Shown: positions 11,566 to 24,324, counted from the first letter of the stretch. The stretch: DNA of 64,000 nucleotides from Gammaproteobacteria bacterium (GCA_030680605.1 JAUXUQ010000007.1:1-64000); one strand, 5' to 3'. Notes: a model not told the origin generated them from the letters alone. Made by a program: numbers and translations.

Positions 11566-12750
11566 TTAATTTTCACCGACACAGCATTCGGTCCGAGTAT
11601 CACCGTGCCCATTATAGCGCTGTTCTGCGCCTGCATACAGCGACTGTCTCTGCGCAGCGTATCCGGTCACGGCCTCACGCAGCAAATCCAGCCCTGCACC
11701 GCTCACCGCCGACACCCACACCCGCTTCACCCTGCCCCGCTCATCACACTCGACGCGCGGTGACGCTTCCGGTATCAAATCAATCTTGTTGTATACCTCG
11801 ATCTGCGGCACGGCCTCGGCGCCGATCTCCTTCAGCACTGCATTGACCTGCTCGATGGCGGCATGACGATTGTCGTCGTGCGCATCGATCACATGCAGCA
11901 ACAGGTCTGCCTCCTGGGTCTCCTGCAGGGTAGAGCGGAATGCCGCCACCAGATCGTGCGGCAAGTGCCGGATAAAGCCGACCGTATCGGCAAGAATCGC
12001 ATGGCTGTTGTGGGCAAGATACATGCGCCGTAGTGTCGGGTCGAGTGTCGCGAACAGCTGATTGGCGGCATAGACGCCGGAACGTGTCAGCCGGTTGAAC
12101 AGGGTGGATTTTCCGGTATTGGTGTACCCCACCAGGGAGACCACAGGTGCCGTCGACTTGCGCCGCGACTTGCGACTCTGGCCACGCTGCACAGCCACCT
12201 TCTCAAGCTGCTTGTTTAGGTGACGGATGCGCACCCGGATCAGGCGGCGGTCAGTTTCGAGCTGAGTTTCGCCCGGACCACGCAGGCCGATACCACCCTT
12301 CTGGCGTTCAAGGTGAGTCCAGCCTCGCACCAGGCGCGTGGCGATGTGCTGTAACTGGGCAAGCTCGACCTGCAGCTTGCCCTCATGACTACTCGCGCGC
12401 TGCGCGAAAATGTCAAGAATCAGCCCGGTGCGATCCAGTACACGGCATTGCAGCAGTTTTTCCAGGTTTCGCTCCTGCGCCGGTGACAGGGAATGATTGA
12501 ACAGCACCACCTCGGCCTGTTCGCGCTCCACACAGGCGCGCAACTCCTCGGCCTTGCCGCTACCGATGAAGTACTTTGGATTTGGCTGCTGGCGTGAGCC
12601 CGTGACTACTGCAACTGGCAGGGTATGCGCAGAGACTGCCAATTCACGCAGTTCAGCAAGATCCTCGCGCTGCTCGGCGGCGCGAAAATCGACATGCACC
12701 AGTACGGCGCGCTCGAACCCGCCATGCCGCTGCTGGGGACGATCAAACAA
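11566..12750 (-). CDS. hflX: Ribosome-splitting GTPase HflX
   Basis: Binds the 50S subunit and splits stalled or hibernating ribosomes, notably after heat stress. The 394 residues hold the HflX N-terminal ATP-binding-like domain ([15 protein letters not shown], 57-71) and a linker with [19 protein letters not shown] (152-170). The GTPase core has G1 GYTNTGKS (208-215), G3 DTVG (255-258) and G4 NKID (321-324). The C-terminal tail is short. It lies 20 bases after hfq, as in the E. coli miaA-hfq-hflX order, where heat-shock and internal promoters act; I could not identify a sigma-32 promoter here. Confidence 0.96.
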   Translation of the reverse strand: MFDRPQQRHGGFERAVLVHVDFRAAEQREDLAELRELAVSAHTLPVAVVTGSRQQPNPKYFIGSGKAEELRACVEREQAEVVLFNHSLSPAQERNLEKLLQCRVLDRTGLILDIFAQRASSHEGKLQVELAQLQHIATRLVRGWTHLERQKGGIGLRGPGETQLETDRRLIRVRIRHLNKQLEKVAVQRGQSRKSRRKSTAPVVSLVGYTNTGKSTLFNRLTRSGVYAANQLFATLDPTLRRMYLAHNSHAILADTVGFIRHLPHDLVAAFRSTLQETQEADLLLHVIDAHDDNRHAAIEQVNAVLKEIGAEAVPQIEVYNKIDLIPEASPRVECDERGRVKRVWVSAVSGAGLDLLREAVTGYAAQRQSLYAGAEQRYNGHGDTRTECCVGEN

Positions 12751-12770
12751 TCACCGGCCCCCGCACACGT

Positions 12771-13022
12771 TCAAGCATTACCCACATCAGGTTCCGCATC
12801 CTCCGCGACGGGCAGCTTGACGTTGCGTGATGGCACCACGGTGGAGATGGCATGCTTGTACACCATCTGGCTGACAGTATTTTTCAGCAACACCACGAAT
12901 TGGTCGAACGACTCGATCTGGCCCTGCAGCTTGATTCCGTTGGTCAGATAAATCGAAACCGGCACGCCTTCCTTGCGTAACGCGTTCAGGAAGGGATCCT
13001 GCAATGTTTTCCCTTTGGTCAT
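12771..13022 (-). CDS. hfq: RNA chaperone Hfq
   Basis: Sm-like hexameric protein that pairs small RNAs with their mRNA targets. The 83 residues carry the Sm1 core ([20 protein letters not shown], residues 7-26; [11 protein letters not shown], 39-49) and the Sm2 motif [12 protein letters not shown] (55-66). A short acidic C-terminal tail follows, much shorter than that of E. coli. AGGGAAAG upstream of the ATG is a good ribosome site. The 107-base gap to miaA probably holds its own promoter, but I see no clear boxes. Confidence 0.97.
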   Translation of the reverse strand: MTKGKTLQDPFLNALRKEGVPVSIYLTNGIKLQGQIESFDQFVVLLKNTVSQMVYKHAISTVVPSRNVKLPVAEDAEPDVGNA

Positions 13023-13129
13023 GTTTGCTTTCCCTTATAGTTATTGGGGCCATCAGCACCAGGGCGTTGGGGGCAACGTTCCTGATAGACACCTTTCGGC
13101 CAAGCAAAGGTTTGACACGTATCTGATTA

Positions 13130-14068
13130 CTAAGTTGTGGCTGTGCTGCAATATTTCAACACATTCGCCAAAAGATCGCCGGCCTCACTGTCGAACCAGC
13201 GTGTCCCCGGCTCAGCGCGCAACCAGGTCAGTTGGCGTTTGGCGAGCTGCCGGGTGGCTATGATAGCGCGACTCTCCATCTCGTCGCAACGAATCTCGCC
13301 CGCCAGAAAGCCCCAAACCTGACGGTAACCCACCGCCCGCAGGGATGCCAGCCCCGGGCTCAAATCGCCCCGCTGGTACAGTGCGCGCACCTCGTCTACC
13401 ATGCCTTGTGCCAGCATCTGTTTGAAGCGGCTGGCAATACGTCCATGCAGCAGGCTGCGCTCAGGGGGCGCCATCACTACTTTAAGCACCCGATAGGGCA
13501 GGCGCTCACACCCCGTCGCGGACTGGAGCACGCTCATCGGTACACCACTCAATTCATACACCTCCAGCGCACGCTGGATACGCTGGGGATCATTGGGGTG
13601 AATACGTTCTGCCGCCGCCGGGTCGGCCACAGCAAGCCGTGCGTGCATTGCCGACCAGCCCAGTTGTTCCGCCTCCGCGTTGAGACGGGCGCGCAACACC
13701 GGGTCTGCGCCCGGCAGTGCTGACAGGCCGCGCTCCAGCGCCCGGAAATACAGCCCCGTACCACCCACCAGCAGCGGGATCCGCCCGGCGCGGGTAATGC
13801 CGGCCATGATCCGCAGCGCATCCGATCGAAACTGGGCGGCGGAATACGGCTCGGATGGGTCGCGGATATCAATCAGGTGGTGGGGTGCTTTGGCGCGCAG
13901 CGCAGGTTCAGGCTTCGCCGTGCCGATATCCATGCCCCGATACACCATGGCCGAGTCCACACTGACGATTTCGCATGGCAGCTGCGCGGCCAGTGCCAGC
14001 GCCAGATCACTCTTGCCGGACGCCGTAGGCCCCATGAGAAAAATGGCGGGAGGGTTCAACATCATCAC
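13130..14068 (-). CDS. miaA: tRNA dimethylallyltransferase
   Basis: Adds a dimethylallyl group to A37 of tRNAs that read codons starting with U, such as the tRNA-Ser in this window. The 312 residues show the P-loop GPTASGKS (13-20), then [16 protein letters not shown] (38-53), then the [12 protein letters not shown] segment near 101-112. The C-terminal half includes [15 protein letters not shown]. The gene starts with three ATGs in a row, so the exact first residue is uncertain by one or two. It lies 14 bases after mutL. Confidence 0.96.
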   Translation of the reverse strand: MMMLNPPAIFLMGPTASGKSDLALALAAQLPCEIVSVDSAMVYRGMDIGTAKPEPALRAKAPHHLIDIRDPSEPYSAAQFRSDALRIMAGITRAGRIPLLVGGTGLYFRALERGLSALPGADPVLRARLNAEAEQLGWSAMHARLAVADPAAAERIHPNDPQRIQRALEVYELSGVPMSVLQSATGCERLPYRVLKVVMAPPERSLLHGRIASRFKQMLAQGMVDEVRALYQRGDLSPGLASLRAVGYRQVWGFLAGEIRCDEMESRAIIATRQLAKRQLTWLRAEPGTRWFDSEAGDLLANVLKYCSTATT

Positions 14069-14082
14069 TGCGGCTAACGCCG

Positions 14083-15894
14083 TTACCTGCCACGCAGGAA
14101 CAATGCGTCGAGTTCATTCAGGCTGACCTGCACCCAGGTGGGACGGCCGTGATTACATTGTCCGCTGCGCTCGGTTCGCTCCATGTCACGCAGCAACGCG
14201 TTCATCTCGGCCTGCGTGAGCTTGCGGTTGGCACGCACGGCGGTGTGACAGGCCAGTGTTGACAGTATCCGGTCAGTTTCATTGCTGATACGCATGCTGA
14301 CACCATGTTCCAGCACATCCGACAATACATCACGCACCAGTGTCGCACTGTCGGCGTCTTTTAATAGTGTCGGCACCTGCCGGATGGTCACCGTTTCCGG
14401 CCCGGCGCGATCCAGCTCAAAACCCAGCGTGCTGAACCACACAGCGTGCTCATCCACCAACGCGGCCTCGCGCTCACTGGTCGCCAACGTCACCGGCACC
14501 AGCAGCGGCTGTGCCCGCGCGCCCTCACCCGCCAGCGCCGACTTCATGCCTTCATAGGTGATGCGTTCATGGGCGGCGTGCATATCCACCAGCACCAGGC
14601 CCTGAGCATTTTCCGCCAGGATATAGATACCCTGTAACTGCGCCAGCGCATAACCCAGTGGCGGGATTGCAGCGGACGCGGCATCGGTGACCGCCACGTC
14701 GTCGGGCGCCGGTGCGGCATGCAGGGACTGATACACACCCATCTGCTCCTGCACCTTGAGTGGCATGACATGTTGCACCTGCTGCGCAGGCCGCACTGTG
14801 GCTGCAAATGTCGGCGCAGACGTTGCGGGCATCCGCACGGTTGCGCCCGCCGTCGTTTGTGGCTGCGCCAACGCTTCATGCAAGGTGTGAAATACAAAAT
14901 CGTGAATCAGGCGTGCCTCGCGGAAACGCACCTCATGCTTGGCCGGGTGTGCGTTCACATCTACCTGCTCGGGCGCCAGCGTAAGATACAGCACAAAGGC
15001 CGGATGCCGGCCGTGATAGAGCACATCCTGATAGGCCTGGCGCACGGCGTGACTCACCTGCTTGTCGCGCACCATGCGGCCATTCACATACAGCCATTGC
15101 AAATCGGGCTGGCTGCGCGAAAATGTCGGGCGCCCAATCCAGCCCTGCAACGCCAGTCCGGTGGCCATCCCCTCCACCCGCAATGATTGCTCGATAAACG
15201 GTTCGCCGCACAAGGCTGCCACGCGCCGCGTCTGCTCTTCAGGCGTGTGGGCCGGTCGCAGCGTGTAGAGCGTACGCTCATTGTGACGCAGACTGATCCC
15301 GGCCTCGAAACGCGCCAGCGCAATCCGCTTGACGACATCTCCCAGATGATTGAACTCCGTACGCTCGGCGCGCAGAAACTTGCGCCGAGCCGGCGTATTG
15401 AAAAAAAGATCGCGCACCTCGACCGTGGTGCCGCACGGATGCGCTGCCGGTTGCGGCTCACATGCCAGCTCACGGCCATCGCCCTCCACCCGCCAGCCGC
15501 GATCGTCCCGGGCCGTACGCGATGTCAGCACGAGGCGTGAGACGGAACTGATGCTCGGCAAGGCCTCGCCGCGAAAGCCCAGGCTTTGCACACGCTCCAG
15601 GTCTTCCAATGCGCGGATCTTGCTGGTGGCATGCCGCATCAGCGCCAGCGCCAGATCATCCTTGTGAATGCCACAGCCATCATCACGCACGCGCATCAGG
15701 CGTGCACCACCCTGCTCAATTTCTATGACAATCTCACGCGCACCGGCATCAAGGCTGTTCTCCAGCAGCTCCTTCACCACCGATGCCGGACGCTCGACCA
15801 CCTCGCCCGCCGCAATCTGGTTGATCAGGCGCGCGGCCAGCGGCTGGATACGGGACGGCGCATCAGTGCGCACTGTGTCAGGTGTCGGTTTCAC
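14083..15894 (-). CDS. mutL: DNA mismatch repair protein MutL, endonuclease type
   Basis: Links mismatch recognition by MutS to strand removal. The 603 residues have the GHKL ATPase: [20 protein letters not shown], catalytic E45 in LLEN, DDGCGI (71-76) and GFRGEAL (106-112). A variable linker and the C-terminal dimerisation domain follow. That domain contains [12 protein letters not shown] (about 435-446), which fits the metal-binding D[M/Q]HA-x2-E-x4-E motif of nicking MutL proteins. Later it has ACHTAVRA and [10 protein letters not shown]. coli MutL lacks this motif and relies on MutH. The protein is therefore probably itself the nicking enzyme. It sits in the usual place between amiB and miaA. 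Confidence 0.96.
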   Translation of the reverse strand: MKPTPDTVRTDAPSRIQPLAARLINQIAAGEVVERPASVVKELLENSLDAGAREIVIEIEQGGARLMRVRDDGCGIHKDDLALALMRHATSKIRALEDLERVQSLGFRGEALPSISSVSRLVLTSRTARDDRGWRVEGDGRELACEPQPAAHPCGTTVEVRDLFFNTPARRKFLRAERTEFNHLGDVVKRIALARFEAGISLRHNERTLYTLRPAHTPEEQTRRVAALCGEPFIEQSLRVEGMATGLALQGWIGRPTFSRSQPDLQWLYVNGRMVRDKQVSHAVRQAYQDVLYHGRHPAFVLYLTLAPEQVDVNAHPAKHEVRFREARLIHDFVFHTLHEALAQPQTTAGATVRMPATSAPTFAATVRPAQQVQHVMPLKVQEQMGVYQSLHAAPAPDDVAVTDAASAAIPPLGYALAQLQGIYILAENAQGLVLVDMHAAHERITYEGMKSALAGEGARAQPLLVPVTLATSEREAALVDEHAVWFSTLGFELDRAGPETVTIRQVPTLLKDADSATLVRDVLSDVLEHGVSMRISNETDRILSTLACHTAVRANRKLTQAEMNALLRDMERTERSGQCNHGRPTWVQVSLNELDALFLRGR

Positions 15895-16020
15895 GGGGTA
15901 GCAGTCTCTCGGCGAGGTTACATACTAACGCGGAGACCGCGTCTGCCGAAAGGCTGTTTAGAAGGTGCCGCTATGGGTTGCCTGCCAACCCGGCGCACCT
16001 CTTTGACGCGCGGCGGGGTT

Positions 16021-17388
16021 TCAGGCGGCCTTGTCTGCAGACTTGGGCAGTGACGTCTGGGTGCCGACTTCCGGTGCGTCTTCTTCATCGACCGGGATGC
16101 GCAACACCTCGCCCACCTTGAGCAGGTCGCCGGAGAGCCTGTTGACGACACGTAGCTGGTCGGGCGTGGTTTGGTATTGACGCGCGATGCCCGCCAGTGT
16201 TTCGCCGCGGTTGACCACATGCTCGCGCAGCGCAAGCACGCTGCCGGGCGGCGCATGCCGTGCAAAATACGAACGCGCACCACGCATGATGGCCTCGGCC
16301 AGTGACTGCTGGAAGCGCGGGTCACGCAACCTTTGCTCCTCTTTCGGGTTGGAGATGAAGGCGGTTTCAACCAGTATCGACGGGATATCCGGCGACTTCA
16401 GCACCACGAAACCGGCCTGCTGTACCTGCGGCTTGTGTACATTCCCCACAGCATTCAGGCTGCTCAGCACTTCAGCAGCAATAACCTGGCTGGCGCCGCT
16501 GGTGGCGGTCTGTGACAGATCGAGCAAGACCGAGGCCAGCAGTTCGTCCTTGTCTTCCAGGCTGACGCCGCCGACCAGATCAGCGGCGTTCTCGCTCTCC
16601 GCCAGCCAGCGCGCGGCCTCACTGCTCGCTCCGCGTTCAGACAAGGTGTACACCGACGAGCCCTTGGCGTTGGGGTGCAGGAAGGCATCGGCATGTATCG
16701 AGATAAACAAATCCGCCTTGTGTTGGCGTGCCTTCTGGATGCGCTGACGCAGGCTTAAATAGTAATCACCATCGCGGATCATGACCGGGCGCATGCCCTT
16801 TTCTGCGCGCACCAGGGCCTCGAGACGGCGTGCCGTTGCCAGCACTACGTCCTTTTCCAGCGTGCCATTGCGTCCTCGCGCGCCGGGATCCTCCCCTCCA
16901 TGGCCGGCATCAATGGCGATAACGATTTCGCGTGAGGCAGGCGGGACAACGGCCCTGCTTTCCTGCCCGATCACTGCCGCCTGGGCCGGGAGATGCGTGG
17001 GTACTGCAGGTTTGAGCGGGGAAAGGTCTACCACCAGACGGTGGCCATACTGCTGATAGGGCTTGAGTACAAAACTCTTCGCATCTGCGCCGGGCGTGAG
17101 GGCCAGCGCAAACCGCACGCCCTTTTCCACCGTGTGTACCTGAAGCCCGGCAAGCAGTCCCCGCATGGCATCAATAGGGGGTAAGGCGCGCTTGAGCGTA
17201 GCATGTGCCAGATCGATTTGAAGCTGATCACCCGTACGATTAAGCTGATACTCCACCGGGGCGCTGAGATCAATGACGATGCGCGTATTGTCCGGCGCAG
17301 GCCAGACACGCACACCCTCGACCTGCACGGGCGCCGCCCAAGTCGTGGCGGAAACCAGTGCGAGAAGCAAGGCACTCAAGGTTCTCAT
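16021..17388 (-). CDS. amiB: N-acetylmuramoyl-L-alanine amidase (AMIN, Amidase_3, LysM)
   Basis: Periplasmic amidase that cuts the peptide off septal peptidoglycan during daughter-cell separation. The 455 residues begin with a signal peptide (MRTLSALLLALVSATTWA), which sets the start at 17388 rather than a longer upstream frame. An AMIN domain follows (about 22-120). The zinc amidase has DAGHGGEDPG (H163), SIHADAF (H232) and the catalytic Glu341 in VETAFISN. Between them lies the helix insertion typical of EnvC/NlpD-controlled amidases (about 250-310). A LysM domain at 389-432 ends the protein. The symbol follows synteny with amiB; AmiC has a similar layout. Confidence 0.92.
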   Translation of the reverse strand: MRTLSALLLALVSATTWAAPVQVEGVRVWPAPDNTRIVIDLSAPVEYQLNRTGDQLQIDLAHATLKRALPPIDAMRGLLAGLQVHTVEKGVRFALALTPGADAKSFVLKPYQQYGHRLVVDLSPLKPAVPTHLPAQAAVIGQESRAVVPPASREIVIAIDAGHGGEDPGARGRNGTLEKDVVLATARRLEALVRAEKGMRPVMIRDGDYYLSLRQRIQKARQHKADLFISIHADAFLHPNAKGSSVYTLSERGASSEAARWLAESENAADLVGGVSLEDKDELLASVLLDLSQTATSGASQVIAAEVLSSLNAVGNVHKPQVQQAGFVVLKSPDIPSILVETAFISNPKEEQRLRDPRFQQSLAEAIMRGARSYFARHAPPGSVLALREHVVNRGETLAGIARQYQTTPDQLRVVNRLSGDLLKVGEVLRIPVDEEDAPEVGTQTSLPKSADKAA

Positions 17389-17540
17389 GATTATCGCCTC
17401 ACCACCTGAATCTGCCTTTATTGTAGGAAAAGCGGCCACATTTGCAAGCATTTTTTATTATTTAATAAAGGGATAGCAATCAAACCTCCCGGATGAAATC
17501 ACAATACAGGTGCAAGCTTACAAAATCATGATATAAAGCA

Positions 17541-18029
17541 TTACTGCTCATCCACCTGAGTGGCGGCAGCGAAACGGGCCAGGCTGGCCGCGCCCGCCGC
17601 GCTGTGGCTGGCCAGTAGCACCCTGCGTCCTGCCCCCGCATGCTGCAAGGCCACCTCAATATCGGGTGCGGGCAGCAGGCCGCTGGCGCGCTCGGGCCAC
17701 TCGATCAGGCACACTGCATCGGGCCGGAAATAGTCGCGCACACCCATCGCATCCAGCTCTGCAGGATGCGTGAGGCGGTAAAGATCAAAGTGGTAAATAT
17801 CCCGCCCCGCCAGGACGTAGGGCTCTACCAGCGTATAGGTCGGGCTCTTCACCGTACCGCTGTGGCCAAGCGCGTGCAGCAGACCGCGCACCAGCGTGGT
17901 TTTACCGGCACCCAGTTCGCCACGCAGATAAATGATCAGCCCGGCGCGCAGCCCGTGCGCCAGCGCCGCACCCACGGTCTCCATCGCCTCCGCGCTGGAG
18001 GCCACGCACTCATGCGCGGCTGTATTCAC
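17541..18029 (-). CDS. tsaE: tRNA threonylcarbamoyladenosine biosynthesis ATPase TsaE
   Basis: With TsaB and TsaD it forms the complex that places threonylcarbamoyl on A37 of ANN-reading tRNAs; TsaE supplies the ATPase cycle. 162 residues, slightly longer than average at both ends. Walker A GELGAGKT lies at 37-44, followed by SPTYTLVEPY and the FDLYRL segment. IEWPER near 108-113 carries the conserved Glu. Its start overlaps the nnr stop by four bases, the normal yjeF-yjeE arrangement. TsaB and TsaD are not in the window. Confidence 0.95.
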   Translation of the reverse strand: MNTAAHECVASSAEAMETVGAALAHGLRAGLIIYLRGELGAGKTTLVRGLLHALGHSGTVKSPTYTLVEPYVLAGRDIYHFDLYRLTHPAELDAMGVRDYFRPDAVCLIEWPERASGLLPAPDIEVALQHAGAGRRVLLASHSAAGAASLARFAAATQVDEQ

Positions 18030-19510
18030 AGACTGTTTACCAGGGTGCGGAGATAGGGCATCAGGTCGCCCGCGAGCAAGCCGCGCATGCCACCCTCTGC
18101 CGCTGCACGATCCCCGGCCGTCGCATGCAGCCAGACACCGAGGCGGGCCGCGTCACCCCCATTCAGCCCTTGCGCCAGCAACGCGGCAATCACGCCGCTC
18201 AATACATCCCCCATGCCGGCGCTCGCCATGCCGGGATTGCCCGCCGCGCACACCGCTATGGGCCCATCCGCCGACACCACCAGCGTGCCCGCACCCTTCA
18301 ACACGCAAACGCCACCGTAGCGACGTTGCAGCGCCTGTGCGGCCTGAAACCGGTCTGCCTGTATCTCTGTGGTGCTGCATCCCAGCAAGCGCGCGGCCTC
18401 ACCGGGGTGTGGCGTAAGCACCCAGCCGCTGCGCGTAACCGGCTCGGTCGCCAGCAGTGTGAGCGCATCGGCATCCACCACGCAAGGCAACGCCGACGAC
18501 TCCAGCCAGGTGGAAAACAACTCTCGCGCCCACGGCGACTGACCCAGGCCGGGGCCGATCACGGCCACATCCGCAGCAGCCAACAAGGGCTTCAGTTCCA
18601 CGCCATGCGCTACGCCATAACACAGCAACTCCGGCCGTTGCCCACTGAGCGTTACTGCATGGGTTTGACGTGTCGCCAGTGTGACCCGTCCGGCACCGGT
18701 GCGCGCCGCCGCCTCTGCCGCCAACCGTACTGCGCCGGGCATGCCGTGATCGCCGCCGATCACCAGCACCCGGCCATAATCGCCCTTGTGCGTATTGCGG
18801 TGCCGGGGCGCAAGCGCTACCAGATTATCGGGCGCCAGCAAAACCGCAGCGGGACGGGTGCGCTCGAACAACTGTGGCGGCAAGTCCAGATCATGCAGCA
18901 CGATGTTGCCGCAGTGATCCGGGCCGTCTGCAGTAAACAGGCCTTGCTTGAGTGCGACAAAACACACTGTGCTTGCAGCCTGCACTGCGACACCCCACAC
19001 GCATCCCGTATCGGCGTGCAGGCCGGAGGGGATATCAAGCGCGAGTACCGGTGTCTGCGCGGCGTTGATGACTTCTATCGCTGTGCGCCATTCGCCTGCC
19101 ACCTCGCGCCCCAGCCCGATACCCAGCAGGGCATCGACGATAACATCCGCCGCATGCAAACCGGAGGCTGCGAAAGGCAGTATCGATACACCTGACTCCA
19201 GCAGGGTCCGCCTCGCCTCCTGCGCGTCACCCTGCACCCGAGCGGCATCGCCTACCTGCAGTACTGTCACAGCCATGCCCGCTTGTGCCACGCAGTGCGC
19301 AAGCACATAGCCATCGCCGCCGTTATTGCCCACCCCGCACATTACCGTGATGCGCTGTGCCTGCGGCCAGTGTGTGCGCAGCTCATTAAATGCCGCGCGG
19401 CCTGCGCGCGCCATCATGGTTTGGCCCGGGATATTGAATACATCCATGGCCGCGCGATCGAGTGCACGCACCTCTGCGGCACGATAAAGATTCCAGGGGG
19501 AAGCGCTCAT
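18026..19510 (-). CDS. nnr: Bifunctional NAD(P)HX epimerase/dehydratase
   Basis: Repairs hydrated NADH and NADPH. The N-terminal YjeF_N part is the epimerase (GVGNNGGDGYVLA at about 59-71). The C-terminal YjeF_C part is the ADP- or ATP-dependent dehydratase (TPHPGEAARLLGC, KGAGTLV, GNPGMASAGMGDVLSG). 494 residues from the ATG at 19510; a longer frame upstream adds 19 residues without family support. It opens the run nnr-tsaE-amiB-mutL-miaA-hfq. The usual queG neighbour is replaced here by a SelW-like gene upstream on the same strand. Confidence 0.95.
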   Translation of the reverse strand: MSASPWNLYRAAEVRALDRAAMDVFNIPGQTMMARAGRAAFNELRTHWPQAQRITVMCGVGNNGGDGYVLAHCVAQAGMAVTVLQVGDAARVQGDAQEARRTLLESGVSILPFAASGLHAADVIVDALLGIGLGREVAGEWRTAIEVINAAQTPVLALDIPSGLHADTGCVWGVAVQAASTVCFVALKQGLFTADGPDHCGNIVLHDLDLPPQLFERTRPAAVLLAPDNLVALAPRHRNTHKGDYGRVLVIGGDHGMPGAVRLAAEAAARTGAGRVTLATRQTHAVTLSGQRPELLCYGVAHGVELKPLLAAADVAVIGPGLGQSPWARELFSTWLESSALPCVVDADALTLLATEPVTRSGWVLTPHPGEAARLLGCSTTEIQADRFQAAQALQRRYGGVCVLKGAGTLVVSADGPIAVCAAGNPGMASAGMGDVLSGVIAALLAQGLNGGDAARLGVWLHATAGDRAAAEGGMRGLLAGDLMPYLRTLVNSL

Positions 19511-19578
19511 GCGCCCATCATAGGTAAGCCCACGCTGCGCGGCAATGCCGCAGACAGGCGCGGGCAAGGGAAGGTATC

Positions 19579-19857
19579 TCAGCGCTCGCTGTGGCCGAGG
19601 TCTTTCTCCGGTGCGATACGATCACGCACCAGCTGTTTGAGTTCTTTCGACTCCGGAAAGCGCTCGTGCTGCTTGCGCGAGAACAGGCAGACGTCGCCGA
19701 GGCGCACCTCAAAGACACCCCCTGTGCCGGGGATCAGCGTCACCCCGCCCAGATCTGCCTCAAAGGTGGTGAGCAGCTCCTGCGCCAGCCAGGCGGCACG
19801 CAGCAGCCAGCGGCATTGGGTGCAGTACTCAATTTCAATGCGCGGCTTTACAGCCAT
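19579..19857 (-). CDS. SelT/SelW/SelH (Rdx) family protein, Cys form
   Basis: 92-residue thioredoxin-fold protein of the Rdx family, whose selenoprotein members carry CxxU. Here the motif is CTQC (residues 12-15), so the active residue is Cys, not Sec. The body has RAAWLAQELLTTFEADLG and the conserved PGTGGVFEVRLGD segment typical of the family. Redox function is assumed for the family, but substrates are unknown. It lies between folE and nnr on the minus strand with short gaps and is probably part of that transcript. No selenocysteine signal is needed or seen. Confidence 0.85.
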   Translation of the reverse strand: MAVKPRIEIEYCTQCRWLLRAAWLAQELLTTFEADLGGVTLIPGTGGVFEVRLGDVCLFSRKQHERFPESKELKQLVRDRIAPEKDLGHSER

Positions 19858-19875
19858 GGCGGGTTTTTACAGCGG

Positions 19876-20475
19876 CTAGTTCAGTTCGCGCTGCATGCCG
19901 ATCAGCGTGAACAGCTCCATGCGCGAGGAGGCATTCTTCAGAAACAGGCCGTGCAGCTTGCTGGTGGTGGTCCACGAGCTCGGCTTGCGCGCACCGCGGT
20001 AACACATGCAGAAATGCTGGCACTGCAGGATCACGGCAACGCCCTGTGGCTGCAGGACTTCCTCAATGCTGTCGGCGATCTGTGCGGTCAGTTTTTCCTG
20101 CACCTGCAATCGCTTGGCATAAATATCCACTACCCGCGCCAGCTTGGAGAGACCGACGATGCGGCCGTTGGGAATATAGGCCACGTGCGCCTTGCCGACG
20201 AAGGGCACCATATGGTGTTCGCAGTGACTGTGCAGATGGATGTCGGACACCAGCACCAGTTCGTCATAGCCCTGCACGTCCTCGAAGGTCTTGCGCAGGT
20301 GCTCCTTGGGGTCTTGCGTATAGCCCTGAAAGTGGTCATCCAGCACATCAATCACCCGCGTCGGTGTGTCGCGCAATCCATCCCGGTCCGGATCCTCGCC
20401 GATGTACTCCAGCATCGAGCGGATGCCGGCCTTCAGCGCTGCGGCGTCTTTGCCGCGTTTGTCTGTCTTTGACAT
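19876..20475 (-). CDS. folE: GTP cyclohydrolase I
   Basis: Converts GTP to dihydroneopterin triphosphate, the entry to folate and pterin synthesis. The 199 residues start at MSKTDKRGK; upstream in-frame codons lack family similarity. Zinc ligands are C85 and H88 in [11 protein letters not shown] and C156 in [23 protein letters not shown] (104-117) is the typical active-site stretch. The C-terminal end ([17 protein letters not shown]) has the usual length. folK and a pterin dehydratase occur elsewhere in the window, but not in this operon. Confidence 0.95.
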   Translation of the reverse strand: MSKTDKRGKDAAALKAGIRSMLEYIGEDPDRDGLRDTPTRVIDVLDDHFQGYTQDPKEHLRKTFEDVQGYDELVLVSDIHLHSHCEHHMVPFVGKAHVAYIPNGRIVGLSKLARVVDIYAKRLQVQEKLTAQIADSIEEVLQPQGVAVILQCQHFCMCYRGARKPSSWTTTSKLHGLFLKNASSRMELFTLIGMQRELN

Positions 20476-20555
20476 AGTGATTTCCTGTGCAGGTTGCGTT
20501 CGCACGCTTCCCGTGATTTTACATGCTGTTAAGCGGGACGACCAACGCCGATTGA

Positions 20556-20825
<270 letters not shown>

Positions 20826-20910
20826 TCACGCCTGCCTGTCCTTCACTCGGGGGCAGATACGATACTATACCTGATCAATTTGATCAACAATTGGTCTGCC
20901 CCGCGCGCAG

Positions 20911-22559
<1,649 letters not shown>

Positions 22560-22614
22560 ATACGGATCCTCAGGCTATTGATACGATCATCTTGAATTTG
22601 TACCGCAAGAATCT

Positions 22615-22989
22615 TCATAGCTGTCTTGCGACGGTCATGCCAATCCATGTGGCACCCAGACATACGACTACACTTAACACGACATTGAACAACGCCTTTA
22701 CCTGCGCACCTTCCTCCAGCAGATTAAGCGTCTCCATCGAAAATGCAGAAAAGGTGGTAAACCCGCCCAACACACCTATTAATAGCCCGGCACGCCAGAC
22801 GGGCGCCATACTCACGCGCTCGGTGAGCCACACAAACAACACACCCATGAGCAAACACCCCAGCACATTCACCAGCAGCGTGCCATAAGGGAAGCCACGC
22901 CCCAGCAGTCCGTGTGTCCAGCCGGACATCCAGAAGCGCAGCACCGAGCCCAGTGCGCCGCCTGCGGCAATGGCAAGTGTTTGTGTCAC
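22615..22989 (-). CDS. crcB: Fluoride ion channel CrcB (Fluc)
   Basis: Small inner-membrane channel that exports fluoride as a dual-topology dimer. 124 residues with four membrane helices. Family motifs are GGALGSVLRFW (10-20), FPYGTLLVNVLGCLLMG (33-49) and GVLGGFTTFSAFSMET (72-87), which includes the central Na+ site and the fluoride-facing Phe residues. It is nine bases after rarA, an order (rarA-crcB-serS) common in gammaproteobacteria. I looked for a fluoride riboswitch upstream and saw none, so expression probably follows rarA. Confidence 0.95.
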   Translation of the reverse strand: MTQTLAIAAGGALGSVLRFWMSGWTHGLLGRGFPYGTLLVNVLGCLLMGVLFVWLTERVSMAPVWRAGLLIGVLGGFTTFSAFSMETLNLLEEGAQVKALFNVVLSVVVCLGATWIGMTVARQL

Positions 22990-22998
22990 GGTATCTGC

Positions 22999-24324
22999 CT
23001 ATTTTTTCCTGGTATCGGGCGCTTGCCGGTCAAGTGCACGCAAATGGGCCAATTTCTCGGCGATCTTGATTTCCAGCCCGCGTGCTACAGGATGATAATA
23101 GATTTTGCTGCCCAGTGCCTCCGGAAAATACCGCTCGCCTGCGGCATAGCCCTCGCCCTCATCGTGGGCGTAGCGGTAATCCTTGCCGTAATCGAGCTCC
23201 TTCATCAAGCGGGTGGGGGCATTGCGCAGATGCAGCGGCACTTCCAGCGACCCCTGTTCGCGCGCGTCACGCAGTGCAGCACCGAATGCCGTATAAACGG
23301 CATTGCTCTTGGCGGCGCACGCCATATAAACCACGGCCTGCGCCAGCGCCAACTCACCCTCGGGGCTACCCAGCCGCTCCAATACATCCCACGCCTCGCG
23401 GGCGATAGTGAGCGCACGCGGGTCGGCATTGCCGATGTCTTCACTCGCCATGCGCAATACCCGCCGCGCGATATAGAGCGGATCGCAACCACCATCCAGC
23501 ATGCGCGCCATCCAGTACAGTGCAGCATCGGGTGCGGAACCGCGCACCGATTTATGCAGCGCGGAAATCTGGTCGTAAAACGCCTCGCCGTATTTGTCGA
23601 AGCGGCGCGTGCTGCCGCCACTCAGAACTTCATTCAATAGCTCTTCGGTGATGACCGCCTGCCCATCCTGCGGCTCAACCAGATCAGCGGCAATCTCCAG
23701 CAGGTTCAAAGCGCGACGCGCATCGCCGTCAGCGGCCAGCGCCAGCCGGTCGCGCAATGCTTCCGCCATCTCCAGTTGCTGCCCGCCGAGCCCCTGCTCC
23801 GGGTCGGACAACGCACGCTCCACCACCTGCCGGATATCAGATGGCTGCAACGCCTTCAGCACATACACACGGGCGCGTGACAACAAGGCACTGTTGAGCT
23901 CGAACGACGGATTTTCCGTGGTCGCGCCGATAAAGGTGAAGGTGCCGTTTTCCACATACGGCAGAAAGGCATCCTGTTGCGATTTATTGAAGCGGTGCAC
24001 TTCGTCGACAAACAACACCGTACTCTGACCCAGTGCGCGCGCCTGTTCTGCCTTGACGACGGCTTCGCGGATATCCTTCACCCCCGCCAACACAGCCGAG
24101 AGGCTCAGGAATTGCGCGTTGGATGTTTTTGCAATCAGGCGCGCGAGCGTGGTCTTGCCGGTACCCGGCGGCCCCCAGAACACCATGGAGTGCACATGGC
24201 CGGATGCAATGGCCAGCTGCAACGGTTTACCGGAGCCGAGCAGATGTGACTGGCCACAGAAATCCTCCAACCGCTGAGGCCGCATGCGGTCAGCAAGTGG
24301 GCGGCTGGGGTCGTTATTAGTCAT
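22999..24324 (-). CDS. rarA: Replication-associated recombination protein A
   Basis: AAA+ ATPase (RarA/MgsA/WRNIP1 family) acting at stalled replication forks. 441 residues from the ATG at 24324; an ATG four residues upstream is the alternative. The N terminus [18 protein letters not shown] is followed by Walker [16 protein letters not shown], Walker [13 protein letters not shown], and the sensor segment [14 protein letters not shown]. The C-terminal tetramerisation part contains [19 protein letters not shown] and [17 protein letters not shown]. In many relatives lolA is upstream; here an accessory insertion is found instead. Confidence 0.96.
   Translation of the reverse strand: MTNNDPSRPLADRMRPQRLEDFCGQSHLLGSGKPLQLAIASGHVHSMVFWGPPGTGKTTLARLIAKTSNAQFLSLSAVLAGVKDIREAVVKAEQARALGQSTVLFVDEVHRFNKSQQDAFLPYVENGTFTFIGATTENPSFELNSALLSRARVYVLKALQPSDIRQVVERALSDPEQGLGGQQLEMAEALRDRLALAADGDARRALNLLEIAADLVEPQDGQAVITEELLNEVLSGGSTRRFDKYGEAFYDQISALHKSVRGSAPDAALYWMARMLDGGCDPLYIARRVLRMASEDIGNADPRALTIAREAWDVLERLGSPEGELALAQAVVYMACAAKSNAVYTAFGAALRDAREQGSLEVPLHLRNAPTRLMKELDYGKDYRYAHDEGEGYAAGERYFPEALGSKIYYHPVARGLEIKIAEKLAHLRALDRQAPDTRKK

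Noticed and set aside
19579-19857. Selenocysteine in the SelW-like protein
   Set aside because: The motif is CTQC with a normal Cys codon; there is no in-frame TGA.
22560-22998. Fluoride riboswitch for crcB
   Set aside because: Only nine bases separate rarA from crcB, and no crcB-type RNA motif is visible before the gene.
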